64,000 bases of DNA from Sulfurovaceae bacterium (GCA_028714675.1 JAQTLV010000002.1:292008-356007); one strand, 5' to 3'. Shown: positions 35,966 to 44,892, counted from the stretch's first letter. Numbers and translations: made by a program. The notes: a model not told the origin generated them from the sequence alone.

Positions 35966-36187
35966 ATGAAGATTGATGACATTTTGTTTGAATTAGAATC
36001 GAATTATATAGACGAAAAAGATATAAAGATTATAAAAAATCATATCAATGAAAATGGGATAAAGCTAGAAGAAATTGATTCTATGTTGGAAAATATGGGT
36101 TATGATGCCATATTTGATGATTTTGAAGCATCATCTTCTTATACTGGAGTACAGAAGATAAGCACTAAAAAACATTTGTCTGACTAA
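35966..36187 (+). CDS. Small acidic protein of unknown function
   Basis: 73 residues, ATG with GAGGG upstream. Acidic, helical, with the repeated pattern IKIIKNHINENGIKLEEID; no motif recognised. Its stop is three bases from the stop of the convergent peptidase gene. The gene is supported by its ribosome site and base composition only. Confidence 0.6.
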   Translation: MKIDDILFELESNYIDEKDIKIIKNHINENGIKLEEIDSMLENMGYDAIFDDFEASSSYTGVQKISTKKHLSD

Positions 36188-36190
36188 TTA

Positions 36191-37243
36191 CTAACTTAGA
36201 TACAAATTTTTTAGTGCTCGAAGCGCTTTGATGATGCTGTCTATCTTGGCAGTTTCTTCTACTGTATGATAACCAGTTGTTGGTACCTGCAAGGTTGTTC
36301 CTTGGATTTTATTTTTTGAAGCCACTATGAGTCTACCAAGTTCTGTTGAACCAATTGAGCTAGGCTTGTTGCCATCTGCAATCATTTGTTTGTTTCTTTC
36401 TTTTATGTATCTATCTTTATAATCATATGATATTTTATTTTTACGACAAAATTTAATCAACTGTTTTTGTAATGGAGATTTGAATCTCGCATGAGAGTCT
36501 CTGCGTCTAAAAACAACATCAAGCTTTTCTATCATTGATATATCCGAATAAGGGCTAGTATCTAATATCAGCAATTTATCTGTACTTATATCAAATCTTT
36601 GAAACCACTCAAGTAGATACCTCCAGCTTTTTCCTGCCTCTTCTTCTGCGGTGAAAAATGCTGTTCCTTGATATCCTAATTGATAAAGATATATAATCAT
36701 AGCATTTGTTATAACATTATCCAATTGCGCTATAACAAAGTTGTCTTTTAATGTGAGTTTGTCCAAAAAAGCAACAGGAGTGTTTGGTATGAGGTATTCT
36801 AATCCCTCAATTTCAAATATCAAGTTGCCTCGTCTCTCACATATGTATGTAGTTTTGATAGTTCCCATACCTAGATAATTTCCAGAGCATGGGCTATATG
36901 CTTGGACCTTTTGATCTTTAAATCTCTCATTCATATTTTTATATGTCTGTTCAGATATAGAGTTGCCAGTCAAATCGCCTCTATTTTTACTTATATAAGC
37001 TGCATATTGAAATTCATTTGGACCAGTACATATAAGTCCATGTCTATCCGTGTGAGAAGATATGTATCCACTATCTGGATTATTTCCTTGTGCTACAAGT
37101 AGCCCTTCATATAGTGTAGTTTTTATCCCAAGGTCTTCGAGTTCTCTTTTAAGAGTCATAAAGTATGGATTTTCTGCACCAACAACGGATGGTGTTCTTA
37201 TAAGTTGTTTTAATAAATCAAAATAGCTTTCAAATTGTTCCAT
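36191..37243 (-). CDS. M42/M20-like zinc aminopeptidase
   Basis: 350 residues. Metal-binding strings SSHTDRHG, AQLDNVITN, FTAEEEAGKS with the catalytic glutamate pair, LILDTSPY and TTGYHTVEE follow the order of the M28/M42/M20 clan of co-catalytic zinc peptidases. Cytoplasmic (no signal). Substrate unknown. Transcribed away from the symporter gene; the 205-base gap between them holds a direct repeat. Confidence 0.85.
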   Translation of the reverse strand: MEQFESYFDLLKQLIRTPSVVGAENPYFMTLKRELEDLGIKTTLYEGLLVAQGNNPDSGYISSHTDRHGLICTGPNEFQYAAYISKNRGDLTGNSISEQTYKNMNERFKDQKVQAYSPCSGNYLGMGTIKTTYICERRGNLIFEIEGLEYLIPNTPVAFLDKLTLKDNFVIAQLDNVITNAMIIYLYQLGYQGTAFFTAEEEAGKSWRYLLEWFQRFDISTDKLLILDTSPYSDISMIEKLDVVFRRRDSHARFKSPLQKQLIKFCRKNKISYDYKDRYIKERNKQMIADGNKPSSIGSTELGRLIVASKNKIQGTTLQVPTTGYHTVEETAKIDSIIKALRALKNLYLS

Positions 37244-37380
37244 GTAAACCTATAAACTTAAAGTATTAGATTAATTATCTCTAAAAAGGGCTTAAAGACG
37301 AATTCATTTGATTTTTTGTAATGATATATCTTTTGCAGTTTGATTATAGATTTTCATTTTATACATTTATAGTGTTATAA

Positions 37381-37420
37381 TTTAACATAAATATTGTAAA
37401 AATTTAACATAAATAGTGTA
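37381..37420. repeat. Two direct repeats upstream of the symporter
   Basis: TTTAACATAAATATTGTA at 37,381-37,398 and TTTAACATAAATAGTGTA at 37,403-37,420 differ at one base. Their 22-base phase, two helical turns, is typical of paired regulator sites. They lie 30-70 bases before the symporter start and may be operator or activator sites. Confidence 0.55.
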
Positions 37421-37448
37421 TATTATTTTATAAATTATAATAGAAAGG

Positions 37449-38861
37449 ATGTTTTTGGATTATATATTGCTCTCATTCGGCACAACAATGCTATTATTTG
37501 TGATAGTCGGGTTATTATCTATGAGAAAATCAAAACATACCAGCCAAGATTATTTGACTGCATCTAGAAGTGTGCCACCATGGCTTGCTGGTTTGTCAGC
37601 AGTTGCGACGAATAATAGTGGTTATATGTTTGTTGGTATGATAGGGTATACTTATACAGTTGGGCTGCCTTCAATTTGGTTGATGATAGGATGGATTGTA
37701 GGAGATTTTATAGCGTCCATTAATGTACACAAAGCCCTCATAATGAAATCACAAGAAGTTCATGCTCATAGTGTCGGTGGATTGATAGCTAATTGGCAGG
37801 GCAAGGATTATTTTGTTCTTAGAAAAGCGATAGGTGTATTGATTGTACTTTTTTTGATAGTATATACTGCTGCACAACTAGGTGCAGGAAGTAAAGCATT
37901 AACAACAATTATGGGTTGGGATAGAAATATTGGTACGATACTTGCAGCACTTATAATACTTTTTTATTCATTTTCTGGCGGTCTTCGTGCATCAATATGG
38001 ACAGATGCTTTGCAATCTTTTATTATGATTATATCCATGTTTATGCTACTTTTTGTAAGTATTGATTCAATAGGTGGGTATAGTGTCTTTATGGAAAAAA
38101 TATTTATGATTAAGCCTGGATATATGGATTGGTTTCCTAGCGAAATGAAAAATAACTATATCAGTATTTTTGGATTTGTTATTGGGTGGTTTTTTGGCGG
38201 TATTGGAGTTGTTGGACAACCACATATACTAATTCGCTATATGGCACTTGATAGTGTAAACTCACTTAATCGTATGCGAGCTTATTACTATATATGGTTT
38301 ACTTTATTTTATGCGGCTACAATTTGTGTTGGTTTGATATCGCATATTGCTATACCTGAAGTACAAAACTTTGATCCAGAGACAGCACTTTTGGTTCTTT
38401 CTCAACAGACTTTAACACCGATATTTATCGGTATTATGTTAGCTGGATTATTTGCAGCAACAATATCAACTGCTGATTCATTAGTGCTTAGTTGTTCGGC
38501 TTCTTTGACAAGAGACTTTACTTTGATTCCCATTGAAAATTATAAATCGGTTAAAATTGGAACATTGTTTGTAACTATATCAGCTTTGCTAATTGCTACA
38601 TTAAATAACAAAACAATATTTGCACTCGTTTTAGATGCTTGGGGTGTATTTGCATCTACTTTGGGGCCTATTATATTTTTATTGGCAAAAGGACATAAAA
38701 TATCTGAAAATAAAGCACTAATTCTTATGTTTGTAGGTATTGTATCATTTTATGGATGGAATTTTTTTGGAACGTCAACAATTTATGCCATCGCTCCAGC
38801 ATGGTTAATTGTTTTTATTTTGTATTATATATTAACATTGAATATTGAAAAACGGCACTGA
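37449..38861 (+). CDS. Sodium:solute symporter family transporter
   Basis: 470 residues, about 13 membrane helices, SSS/PutP type. The string SGGLRASIWTDALQSFIM is the family signature; GQPHILIRYMALDSVNS and FAATISTADSLVLSCSASLTRD are also typical. The solute (proline, pantothenate, acetate or similar) cannot be told. AAGG lies right before ATG 37,449, so a TTG at 37,455 may be the true start. Last chromosomal gene before the prophage. Confidence 0.9.
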   Translation: MFLDYILLSFGTTMLLFVIVGLLSMRKSKHTSQDYLTASRSVPPWLAGLSAVATNNSGYMFVGMIGYTYTVGLPSIWLMIGWIVGDFIASINVHKALIMKSQEVHAHSVGGLIANWQGKDYFVLRKAIGVLIVLFLIVYTAAQLGAGSKALTTIMGWDRNIGTILAALIILFYSFSGGLRASIWTDALQSFIMIISMFMLLFVSIDSIGGYSVFMEKIFMIKPGYMDWFPSEMKNNYISIFGFVIGWFFGGIGVVGQPHILIRYMALDSVNSLNRMRAYYYIWFTLFYAATICVGLISHIAIPEVQNFDPETALLVLSQQTLTPIFIGIMLAGLFAATISTADSLVLSCSASLTRDFTLIPIENYKSVKIGTLFVTISALLIATLNNKTIFALVLDAWGVFASTLGPIIFLLAKGHKISENKALILMFVGIVSFYGWNFFGTSTIYAIAPAWLIVFILYYILTLNIEKRH

Positions 38862-38900
38862 TTTGGTTTTTTGTGATTTTGTAGATACAAAAGAAAGTTA

Positions 38901-38945
38901 TGGTGGGTCCTCAGGGACTCGAACCCTGGACCACTCGGTTATGAG
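38901..38945 (-). tRNA. 3' fragment of a CAT-anticodon tRNA (attL)
   Basis: Read on the minus strand: anticodon loop CTCATAA, 3' half of the anticodon stem CCGAG, variable loop TGGTC, a perfect T arm (CAGGG TTCGAGT CCCTG), acceptor strand AGGACCC, A73 and encoded CCA. The 5' side has no matching CTCGG stem or D arm, so this is a remnant of at most 45 bases and not a working gene. A CAT anticodon means tRNA-Met or the lysidine-modified tRNA-Ile2. It marks the attachment core; the int gene starts 131 bases away. Confidence 0.9.
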
Positions 38946-39052
38946 GCAATTTAACCTATTATTACTACATACCAAATAATTATATTGTGCCATATATGTG
39001 TATGTTATTATACTATCTTAAGCTATCTCGTTATATCATAACAAATCTAAAT

Positions 39053-39072
39053 TGAACACCTAAGTGAACACC
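39053..39072. promoter_or_regulatory. Paired TGAACACC sites before the integrase
   Basis: TGAACACC occurs at 39,053-39,060 and 39,065-39,072, twelve bases apart, just ahead of the int start at 39,077 and about 110 bases inside the attachment core. Candidate arm-type binding sites for integrase or excisionase; int has no clear ribosome site, so they may also control it. Confidence 0.4.
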
Positions 39073-39076
39073 CAAA

Positions 39077-40138
39077 ATGATAAATAAAGACGATTATAAA
39101 AATAAAGTAGCGTTGAATTTGTGGGCTGATGATGAATATAGGAAGTTTTTTTATAATTTTACAATAGAAAAAAAGAGATATAGGGGGTTAATATATTGTA
39201 CCCCTCCAGGATGGGCGAAAAGAGATAGAATAGCTTATGCTATCCGTGAGCTTGACGCCATAAGAGAAAAAAAGAAAGAGAGAATAGACGATAGCATTTC
39301 CGTAGATGCTGCAGTGGATCTGCATTTTAGTGTTTTAAAAATAACACCATTCAACAAAGCTCTTAAAAGCCACTACGAAAGATATGTAAAAAAGTTCGTT
39401 GGAAATAAAAAAATAGTAGATTTACGGCCCATACACATCAAAAAATCAATTCAATCTCAATACGAACAAGGACTCAAAGATAGGACAGTTAAACAAACTC
39501 TTGAGTTATTAAACCCAGTTTGCAAAATGGCCATAGATAATAGAGTGATGGTTTATAATCCTTGTGATAGCGTCAAGGTGAAGCTGCCAAAAACTAAAAA
39601 AATTGTTGTTAATGCCAAAGATAGATTAAAAGAAATACTTGAAGTCATAGTTGATGAGTTTAAAGATGAGCCTTATTACCTAGCTTTCTACCTATTTGCA
39701 GTTCAAGGTAGGCGTAAAAGTGAAATATTAAAACTTAGATGGGAAGATATGGGAGAGGATTATTACTTGCTGCGGACTACGAAAAATACTGAGACTCAAA
39801 AGCACTATTTACCGCCTTTTATCGCAAACATAATCGGTAAAATACCAAAATTCAATGAGTGGATCTTTGCTGCCAAAAATGGCCATTGGCAAAATGTAGA
39901 GAAAACTACAAATAGAATAAAGAAAAGAGTTGATGGCTTCACACTTCACTATCTACGAAATGTCATCTCATCAGCAATGGGAGAGGACGGAATGGCTACT
40001 ACACACTTAAGCGGTGCGTTAGGACATGCAAACACCCACACGATAGACGCATATTTGTCACTTAATTATCTTCAAGGTTCTCGTCTCGCGTGGGATGTTG
40101 TTGAGACTGTACTCGATGTTGATCAAGCCAAGTCTTGA
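39077..40138 (+). CDS. int: Tyrosine-recombinase integrase
   Basis: 353 residues. SAM-like core-binding domain (about 75-165) then catalytic domain: R212 in QGRRKSEIL, H291 and R294 in HYLRN, H317 in GHANTHT and nucleophile Y326 in DAYLSL. The ATG follows no visible Shine-Dalgarno site. Points away from the attachment scar. Its 3' end overlaps the convergent excisionase gene by 77 bases. Confidence 0.95.
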   Translation: MINKDDYKNKVALNLWADDEYRKFFYNFTIEKKRYRGLIYCTPPGWAKRDRIAYAIRELDAIREKKKERIDDSISVDAAVDLHFSVLKITPFNKALKSHYERYVKKFVGNKKIVDLRPIHIKKSIQSQYEQGLKDRTVKQTLELLNPVCKMAIDNRVMVYNPCDSVKVKLPKTKKIVVNAKDRLKEILEVIVDEFKDEPYYLAFYLFAVQGRRKSEILKLRWEDMGEDYYLLRTTKNTETQKHYLPPFIANIIGKIPKFNEWIFAAKNGHWQNVEKTTNRIKKRVDGFTLHYLRNVISSAMGEDGMATTHLSGALGHANTHTIDAYLSLNYLQGSRLAWDVVETVLDVDQAKS

Positions 40139-40277
40139 CATCTTCTACCTTATACCATATCAACTTACCTATCTTGATATATGGTAAGCCTTTTTTCTTT
40201 AGATTGTCCACAGTAGAAGAGGAAACATTGAGATATTTGCTTACCTGTTCTCTATTCATATAGTCATTTGCGCTCAT
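40062..40277 (-). CDS. xis: Excisionase-like HTH protein (AlpA/MerR type)
   Basis: About 71 residues from ATG 40,277, preceded by AAGGGGG. MNREQVSKYLNVSSSTVDNL is a winged helix-turn-helix, with LPYIKIGKLIWYKVEDVKTWL as the wing, typical of AlpA/excisionase DNA-binding proteins. Last gene of the leftward early operon and convergent with int, so expression of the operon would also place antisense RNA over the int end. Confidence 0.8.
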   Translation of the reverse strand: MSANDYMNREQVSKYLNVSSSTVDNLKKKGLPYIKIGKLIWYKVEDVKTWLDQHRVQSQQHPTRDENLEDN

Positions 40278-40288
40278 CTTCAACCCCC

Positions 40289-40477
40289 TTATAGCTTTCT
40301 AATTATTTTGCTTGGCTTTAAAATAAAATCATTCCAACCAAAGAGACTTATTTCTATTCCTAAACTACTAATATTTCTTATCTTCCTAATAGCTTTTTTA
40401 TATCCTATTCTATAGTGCAGTGCTTTGACTTCTATAGTGTCCCCAACTTTCAATTTTTTCATTTCGGATTTTGTCAT
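40289..40477 (-). CDS. Small phage protein of unknown function
   Basis: 62 residues, basic. KKLKVGDTIEVKALHYRIGYKKAI suggests a small SH3-like or KOW-like beta barrel, but no family is recognised. Overlaps the DUF5131 gene by four bases (ATGA). Confidence 0.6.
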   Translation of the reverse strand: MTKSEMKKLKVGDTIEVKALHYRIGYKKAIRKIRNISSLGIEISLFGWNDFILKPSKIIRKL

Positions 40478-41445
40478 TGTGTATTTCCAATTATTTCTCT
40501 ATATTCTTCTCCATCTATAAGATGTCCTGCTATTTTCTTGCCTACTTTCCAAAATCCTTTCCAACTTCCACCATCTGCTATAGCTTCTTCTTCTGTGGCT
40601 ATATGTCCGTATGTATTCATATATAAAGTTGGCTCTTTTTGATACGAAGTAGGCATTTCAAACGCCCACTCGCCCCATTGTTTAAAGAAAAATGGTGTTT
40701 TAGTATCTTGACATTGGTCTCTAAGACTTCTTACCCAATGTGGGTGCATCGGTCTTGCATTCACTCCTGTTTCTCCGCCACAGATAACCCAATCAATTTT
40801 TTGACAATCTATTATGTTTAAAAAATCAGCATTCCCTATACTTTTATGTTCTGTTAAAGAATTGATTTGCGTTCTAATACCTGCGTAATCATTTATAATG
40901 CACTTTAAATCAATCTTTCCAATCATCGGCTCAATACTAACAAATCGTTTATGTGCTGGAGTATCTAATAGAAGTGGTATTCTAATATCTGCTTGTTCTT
41001 GATTTTCGGCTGTTACACCAAGCCATATATTTGGTGCTGGGAGAGTAACTCCGTTTGGGAAATACTCTTCAATTAGTTCTTTTGGTCTTTCAAAATATTG
41101 TTTCATACGCTCTGGTCTTTTAGTCAATATCTGAAATGTATGATGAGAATTGTGAATCATGGTTGCAAAAATATCATCAATAAACTCAAAAGGCACATCA
41201 TCATGAAATAAATCACCCATACTGCACACGAAGTACATAGTAGGTTTTTTGCGTTTTGTCGGCTCATCAAGTCTATCTGGGTGCAATGTAACAGCAAAGC
41301 CGTTTTCATAGCCTCTCGTTCCCATTGCTTGAAGTCTTTTAGCCATTTTCTCAGCATAACAGTTTTTGCAACCATCGCTTATCTTGTCACATCCGCTAAC
41401 TGGATTCCAAGTGGCTTCCGTCCATTCTATTTTTGATTTGCTCAT
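40474..41445 (-). CDS. Phage Gp37/Gp68-type protein (DUF5131)
   Basis: 323 residues. Starts SKIEWTEATWNPVSGCDKIS and continues DGCKNCYAEKMAKRL, the signature of the Gp37/Gp68 family; MYFVCSMGDLFHDDVP and TFQILTKRPERM also fit. The C-x6-C-x2-C cluster at the N-terminus resembles iron-sulfur sites of radical-SAM-like proteins, and CGGETGVNARPMHPHWVRSLRDQC is conserved. Reaction unknown. Common in phage early regions. Start has AGGAG upstream. Confidence 0.9.
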   Translation of the reverse strand: MSKSKIEWTEATWNPVSGCDKISDGCKNCYAEKMAKRLQAMGTRGYENGFAVTLHPDRLDEPTKRKKPTMYFVCSMGDLFHDDVPFEFIDDIFATMIHNSHHTFQILTKRPERMKQYFERPKELIEEYFPNGVTLPAPNIWLGVTAENQEQADIRIPLLLDTPAHKRFVSIEPMIGKIDLKCIINDYAGIRTQINSLTEHKSIGNADFLNIIDCQKIDWVICGGETGVNARPMHPHWVRSLRDQCQDTKTPFFFKQWGEWAFEMPTSYQKEPTLYMNTYGHIATEEEAIADGGSWKGFWKVGKKIAGHLIDGEEYREIIGNTQ

Positions 41446-41688
41446 CTATTGCTCCTGTTCATAAAATTCATGTTCATATTCTTGTAATTCTTTACTATAA
41501 ACAAAATGTTTAATGTCTTTTTCATCAAACTCCAATATGGCATTAAAGTATCTTACATATACTTCGTAGTGTATTCCTCTTTTGCTACCAGTAGAACTTG
41601 CACCCCAAGTTTTTACGATTACGCCTATCTTATCTTCCATTACAACAACGACATTACTGAATTGAAATTTTGGTATATTGTTTTCCAT
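41446..41688 (-). CDS. Small phage protein of unknown function
   Basis: 80 residues, acidic, ATG after AAGGAG. GVIVKTWGASSTGSKRGIHYEVYVR suggests a small beta fold. No family recognised. Stop abuts the DUF5131 start. Confidence 0.65.
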   Translation of the reverse strand: MENNIPKFQFSNVVVVMEDKIGVIVKTWGASSTGSKRGIHYEVYVRYFNAILEFDEKDIKHFVYSKELQEYEHEFYEQEQ

Positions 41689-41698
41689 TTTTTTCTCC

Positions 41699-42010
41699 TT
41701 AATATACTAATCGTCTTTTTTTTATCTTTGATCTTAGACTATATATATTCATTTTTTTAATAGTCCCAAGAGCATTTGACATTTCCATATATATAGATGG
41801 TAGTGTTAATAGATGTGGGTATTTACGATAATCATTGTCTAAACCATTATCTTGATTAGAAAATATCTTTATAGCCAGTCTATTTTTAATGTACTCTCTT
41901 AGTTCATATGCTGATAATGAAGTTCTAGATTCTATTCTTTTTGCTATTTTTTCTATTCTTGCACCAAAGCTTTCTGCTTTTTTTAATGCGGATGGGAAAT
42001 CATTACTCAT
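41699..42010 (-). CDS. Small phage protein of unknown function
   Basis: 103 residues, helical and strongly basic at the C-terminus (RSKIKKRR). No motif recognised. Overlaps the zinc-ribbon gene by eight bases. Confidence 0.6.
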   Translation of the reverse strand: MSNDFPSALKKAESFGARIEKIAKRIESRTSLSAYELREYIKNRLAIKIFSNQDNGLDNDYRKYPHLLTLPSIYMEMSNALGTIKKMNIYSLRSKIKKRRLVY

Positions 42011-42272
42011 TTTTTGCTCCAGCTATTGAAGTCTTATTATTATCTGTATCTTCATCCCATTGATATTTACAAATCAAGCAATTAATTTTTAAATATTCTT
42101 TATCAGATATAATACAATAGTAATCCTCCCCAAAAATATTTCTGTAATGATATACTTTGCTATTATCTTTATTATCTTTTGGGATATGATTAGTATATAC
42201 TTTCTCTCCAATCGCTATATATTCTATATCTAAATGCGTGCTACCACATTTAGGGCATTTTCTTTCATTCAT
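42003..42272 (-). CDS. Zinc-ribbon phage protein
   Basis: About 89 residues. CPKCGSTHLDIEYIAIGEKV and, some 55 residues later, CLICKYQW form a split C4 zinc ribbon. ATG 42,272 is chosen over 42,284 because GGAG lies six bases before it and it gives an ATGA overlap with the upstream gene. Function unknown; perhaps nucleic-acid binding. Confidence 0.65.
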   Translation of the reverse strand: MNERKCPKCGSTHLDIEYIAIGEKVYTNHIPKDNKDNSKVYHYRNIFGEDYYCIISDKEYLKINCLICKYQWDEDTDNNKTSIAGAKNE

Positions 42273-42502
42273 GCTTTGCTCCATTTTTCTTCATTTGAAT
42301 TAAAGTTATCAATAAAATCATCAACTGTATATTTCAAGGAATTGTATGCGTCTTCTAATGGTTCTTCTGTATAGCTACTAACAATAAAGAATCCATCTTT
42401 GGTTATTGCTGTAATATCTACTGTAGACCAACCCCCCAAACATACATCTTCTACGGCTTTTATTTCTATACCTCTATATATTGATTTAATACTACTCATC
42501 AT
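42269..42502 (-). CDS. Small phage protein of unknown function
   Basis: 77 residues, acidic; GWSTVDITAITKDGFFIVSS is predicted beta, the C-terminus helical (EDAYNSLKYTVDDFIDNF). Preceded by AAGGAG. No family recognised. Confidence 0.6.
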   Translation of the reverse strand: MMSSIKSIYRGIEIKAVEDVCLGGWSTVDITAITKDGFFIVSSYTEEPLEDAYNSLKYTVDDFIDNFNSNEEKWSKA

Positions 42503-42509
42503 CTTCTCC

Positions 42510-42947
42510 TTATTCTTGTATTCCTGTTATTTTAAAATTACTAATAGAACCAAATATCTGGTTCCTTATTTTTCTATTATCTAAAAATTCATATAGCCTT
42601 AAACCTTTTGCATTGTTAAAAATAGTAACATAAATTTCACATTCTAATGCATGAAAGAGCGTATCTCCACCATTGCCATCTTCACTAAGACTTGCAAATA
42701 TCCTCAAATCTTTTTCTCCGTTTGGCAATAGTCTATTGCTGTCGCTTGCGAGCATAGTTGGGAAGTGTATTGCTAGTGTTGATTCATCTATGATTTCTCT
42801 TTTATTTTTATAAAAATCTGTAATTTCATACCATTCTGATTTTAATTGATTCATTACGATATGTTGATGTTTTGATAACATTCCTACAAGATAATCATTT
42901 TCTGTACCTGCTATTAATGCTCTGCAAATTGGTATTTGTGTTGTCAT
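42510..42947 (-). CDS. Phage protein of unknown function
   Basis: 145 residues, no membrane segment. CRALIAGTENDYLVGMLSKHQHIVMNQLKSEW at the start and FHALECEIYVTIFNNAKGLRLYEF near the end are the distinctive strings. I do not recognise the family. Lies just below the PAPS-reductase-like gene in the early operon. Confidence 0.6.
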   Translation of the reverse strand: MTTQIPICRALIAGTENDYLVGMLSKHQHIVMNQLKSEWYEITDFYKNKREIIDESTLAIHFPTMLASDSNRLLPNGEKDLRIFASLSEDGNGGDTLFHALECEIYVTIFNNAKGLRLYEFLDNRKIRNQIFGSISNFKITGIQE

Positions 42948-42973
42948 TTTGTTATTTCTCCTTTTAGATTTTT

Positions 42974-43759
42974 CTACTTACACATACAAGATACATCTTG
43001 ATCATTCCAGTTTAATTGGAATTGTGGAGTATTTTGTAGTCTTTTTAGTCTCTGCTCAAATTTTTGCTCAAGCACCTCAAGTGGTAAATTTTGAACAAAA
43101 GTTTTGATAACTGCATCATCTTTTGTTGCTCTTTGTTCCCAACTCTTTGCAATATTCCAATCATCTCGATGATAAGAATATAAAGCAAACCAACTATCTC
43201 TTGATTGCTTTGGACAAAATTTACATCCTGTGCGAGTAAAATGATCATAAAGCTTGTTATATAAAGTTTTATCTTTTAAATAATTACTTACTTCGTTTTC
43301 GTTCCAATCCCAATCAACTAAAGGATATTTGTTTGTTATATATTTTTTATCGCTGTCATGCATTCTTTTTCTCTCTCGAGCAACATAGCCAAGATAAACA
43401 CAACAATCATCATTAAGCGATTTACAAAATCTATCTGATATGTTTTTCTTTAGATCACGAGTGCAAAAGCTCATCATGGAAGCATAAGGCATACCTCTGA
43501 TTTGTCCTTTTCGTTCTCCCCTGGTGAAAGGAGAAAAAACCAAACTCTCAAGTGTATGTTTACCTTTTAGTCTTGTAATGCCAATACTAAATTTATTTTT
43601 AAGATACAAATCAAGCCTATCAAGATATTCATACATCTCATCAAACTCATTACCAGTTTCGCAAAAGATAATATAATCTATTTGCATACCAAGTTCTAAC
43701 ATTCTAACAGTCATCGCTGTACTATCTTGACCGCCACTAATTGAGATAATGTGTTTCAT
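42974..43759 (-). CDS. PAPS-reductase-family protein (PP-loop ATPase)
   Basis: 261 residues. PP-loop SGGQDSTAMTVRMLELG at 8-24, IIFCETGNEFDEMYEYLD, and a cysteine pair in TGCKFCPKQSRDSWF near 180 that recalls DndC-like and phage PAPS-reductase-like proteins; the C-terminus ends CMCK. Such proteins adenylate or sulfur-transfer on small molecules or nucleic acids; true sulfate assimilation is unlikely since no partner genes are present. Overlaps the next upstream gene by four bases. Confidence 0.85.
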   Translation of the reverse strand: MKHIISISGGQDSTAMTVRMLELGMQIDYIIFCETGNEFDEMYEYLDRLDLYLKNKFSIGITRLKGKHTLESLVFSPFTRGERKGQIRGMPYASMMSFCTRDLKKNISDRFCKSLNDDCCVYLGYVARERKRMHDSDKKYITNKYPLVDWDWNENEVSNYLKDKTLYNKLYDHFTRTGCKFCPKQSRDSWFALYSYHRDDWNIAKSWEQRATKDDAVIKTFVQNLPLEVLEQKFEQRLKRLQNTPQFQLNWNDQDVSCMCK

Positions 43760-44037
43760 ATAGCCTCCATTAACTCATTTAAAACATGATCTAAAATTAG
43801 GTCAATATGTTTCTCTTTTTTGATAACTAAAGAAGCATTTGTAACGGTATCTCCATATAGCGTCAAGCAAAAAGATTTGTTTTTAGTTTGAACTCTCAAA
43901 TATGGAATTGGCAAAATAGAGCGACTTTCAAAATCTGCTCTCTTGATAATCAGGAAATGTTGTAAATATTTCACGACTGGAACATCACGCCCAGCATCAG
44001 GCAAAAAATCATATATTTTTTTTAGCTTGTTTTTCAT
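43756..44037 (-). CDS. Small phage protein of unknown function
   Basis: 93 residues, mixed alpha and beta (SFCLTLYGDTVTNASLVIKKEKHIDLILD). No motif recognised. Between the methylase and the PAPS-reductase-like gene, coupled to the latter by an ATGA-type overlap. Confidence 0.6.
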   Translation of the reverse strand: MKNKLKKIYDFLPDAGRDVPVVKYLQHFLIIKRADFESRSILPIPYLRVQTKNKSFCLTLYGDTVTNASLVIKKEKHIDLILDHVLNELMEAI

Positions 44038-44046
44038 ATTACATCC

Positions 44047-44892
44047 TTATATACAAAATAAATTGTCTTGTTGTTTACAATTTGGCGATATCCAAATGCA
44101 CTCTTCTCTAATAACAGTTCCTGCCTTTGAGCTTGCCCTTGCTGAAAATGTAAGTAATTTCCAATCTTTTAGTGCATCCATATAAAGATCTGTTCTATAT
44201 CCGCTAATGATACACATGCCCTGGATCTGCAATACTTTTTCTAGCAGCTTAATATGATCTTCATCCGTCATCTCATGTCGATAATATTTTTGCGAATTTG
44301 TAACAGATGATCTAGTTTCATGCATATATGGTGGGTCCAGATAGAAAAGTGTATCTTTCTGGTCTGCTGCATCAATAAGGCAAAGAGCTGGTTTGTTTTC
44401 TAGGATAACACCCTGCAATCTATCTATAATTGCATATAGTGCTTTTGGTAATTCCATCCATTGTTTTGCTGGAGAACTGTAACTTCCCTCATAACAATCA
44501 AGACCACGAAAACCAGTACGGCCCTTAGTTGCTCCAGCACTTCCAAATCCCATTTGTGACCTTACAATAGTTCTACGAGCTTGCTCTATAATGTCATCAG
44601 TTTCTTCCCATGCAAGTTTCATTTCATCTCGTGCAAATGGTGTTAGTTCTAGCAGCTTAAGAAGTTTTTTGGATTGTTCTTTGTTTCTAAGTACTTTAAA
44701 AACATTAACTATATCTCCATCAAGATCATTATATATTTCATTTTTTGCACGAGGCTTGCGAAGTAGTATAGATGCTCCGCCTCCATATAGTTCACAGTAG
44801 GTCTTATGTACTGGAAAGTGTGGAATGATATGTTGTGCCATTCGCCATTTACCCCCATGGTATCTTAATGGTGGCCGTGTAGGTTTTTTCAT
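44047..44892 (-). CDS. D12-class DNA adenine N6-methyltransferase
   Basis: 281 residues. LRYHGGKWRMAQHIIPHFP and YCELYGGGASILLRKP form the SAM pocket (equivalent of FxGxG), and FYLDPPYMHETRS is the catalytic DPPY. Dam-like, with a target that cannot be predicted here. No restriction partner is next to it, so an orphan phage methylase for protection or regulation is likely. Overlaps the HD gene by four bases. Confidence 0.93.
   Translation of the reverse strand: MKKPTRPPLRYHGGKWRMAQHIIPHFPVHKTYCELYGGGASILLRKPRAKNEIYNDLDGDIVNVFKVLRNKEQSKKLLKLLELTPFARDEMKLAWEETDDIIEQARRTIVRSQMGFGSAGATKGRTGFRGLDCYEGSYSSPAKQWMELPKALYAIIDRLQGVILENKPALCLIDAADQKDTLFYLDPPYMHETRSSVTNSQKYYRHEMTDEDHIKLLEKVLQIQGMCIISGYRTDLYMDALKDWKLLTFSARASSKAGTVIREECIWISPNCKQQDNLFCI

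Noticed and set aside
38901-38945. Complete tRNA-Met or tRNA-Ile gene
   Set aside because: No D arm, 5' acceptor strand or 5' half of the anticodon stem is present.
42974-43759. Part of a Dnd/Ssp phosphorothioation or a BREX/DISARM defence system
   Set aside because: Only single enzymes are present; no DndB, D, E, SspB, BrxC, PglX or helicase partners occur in the window.
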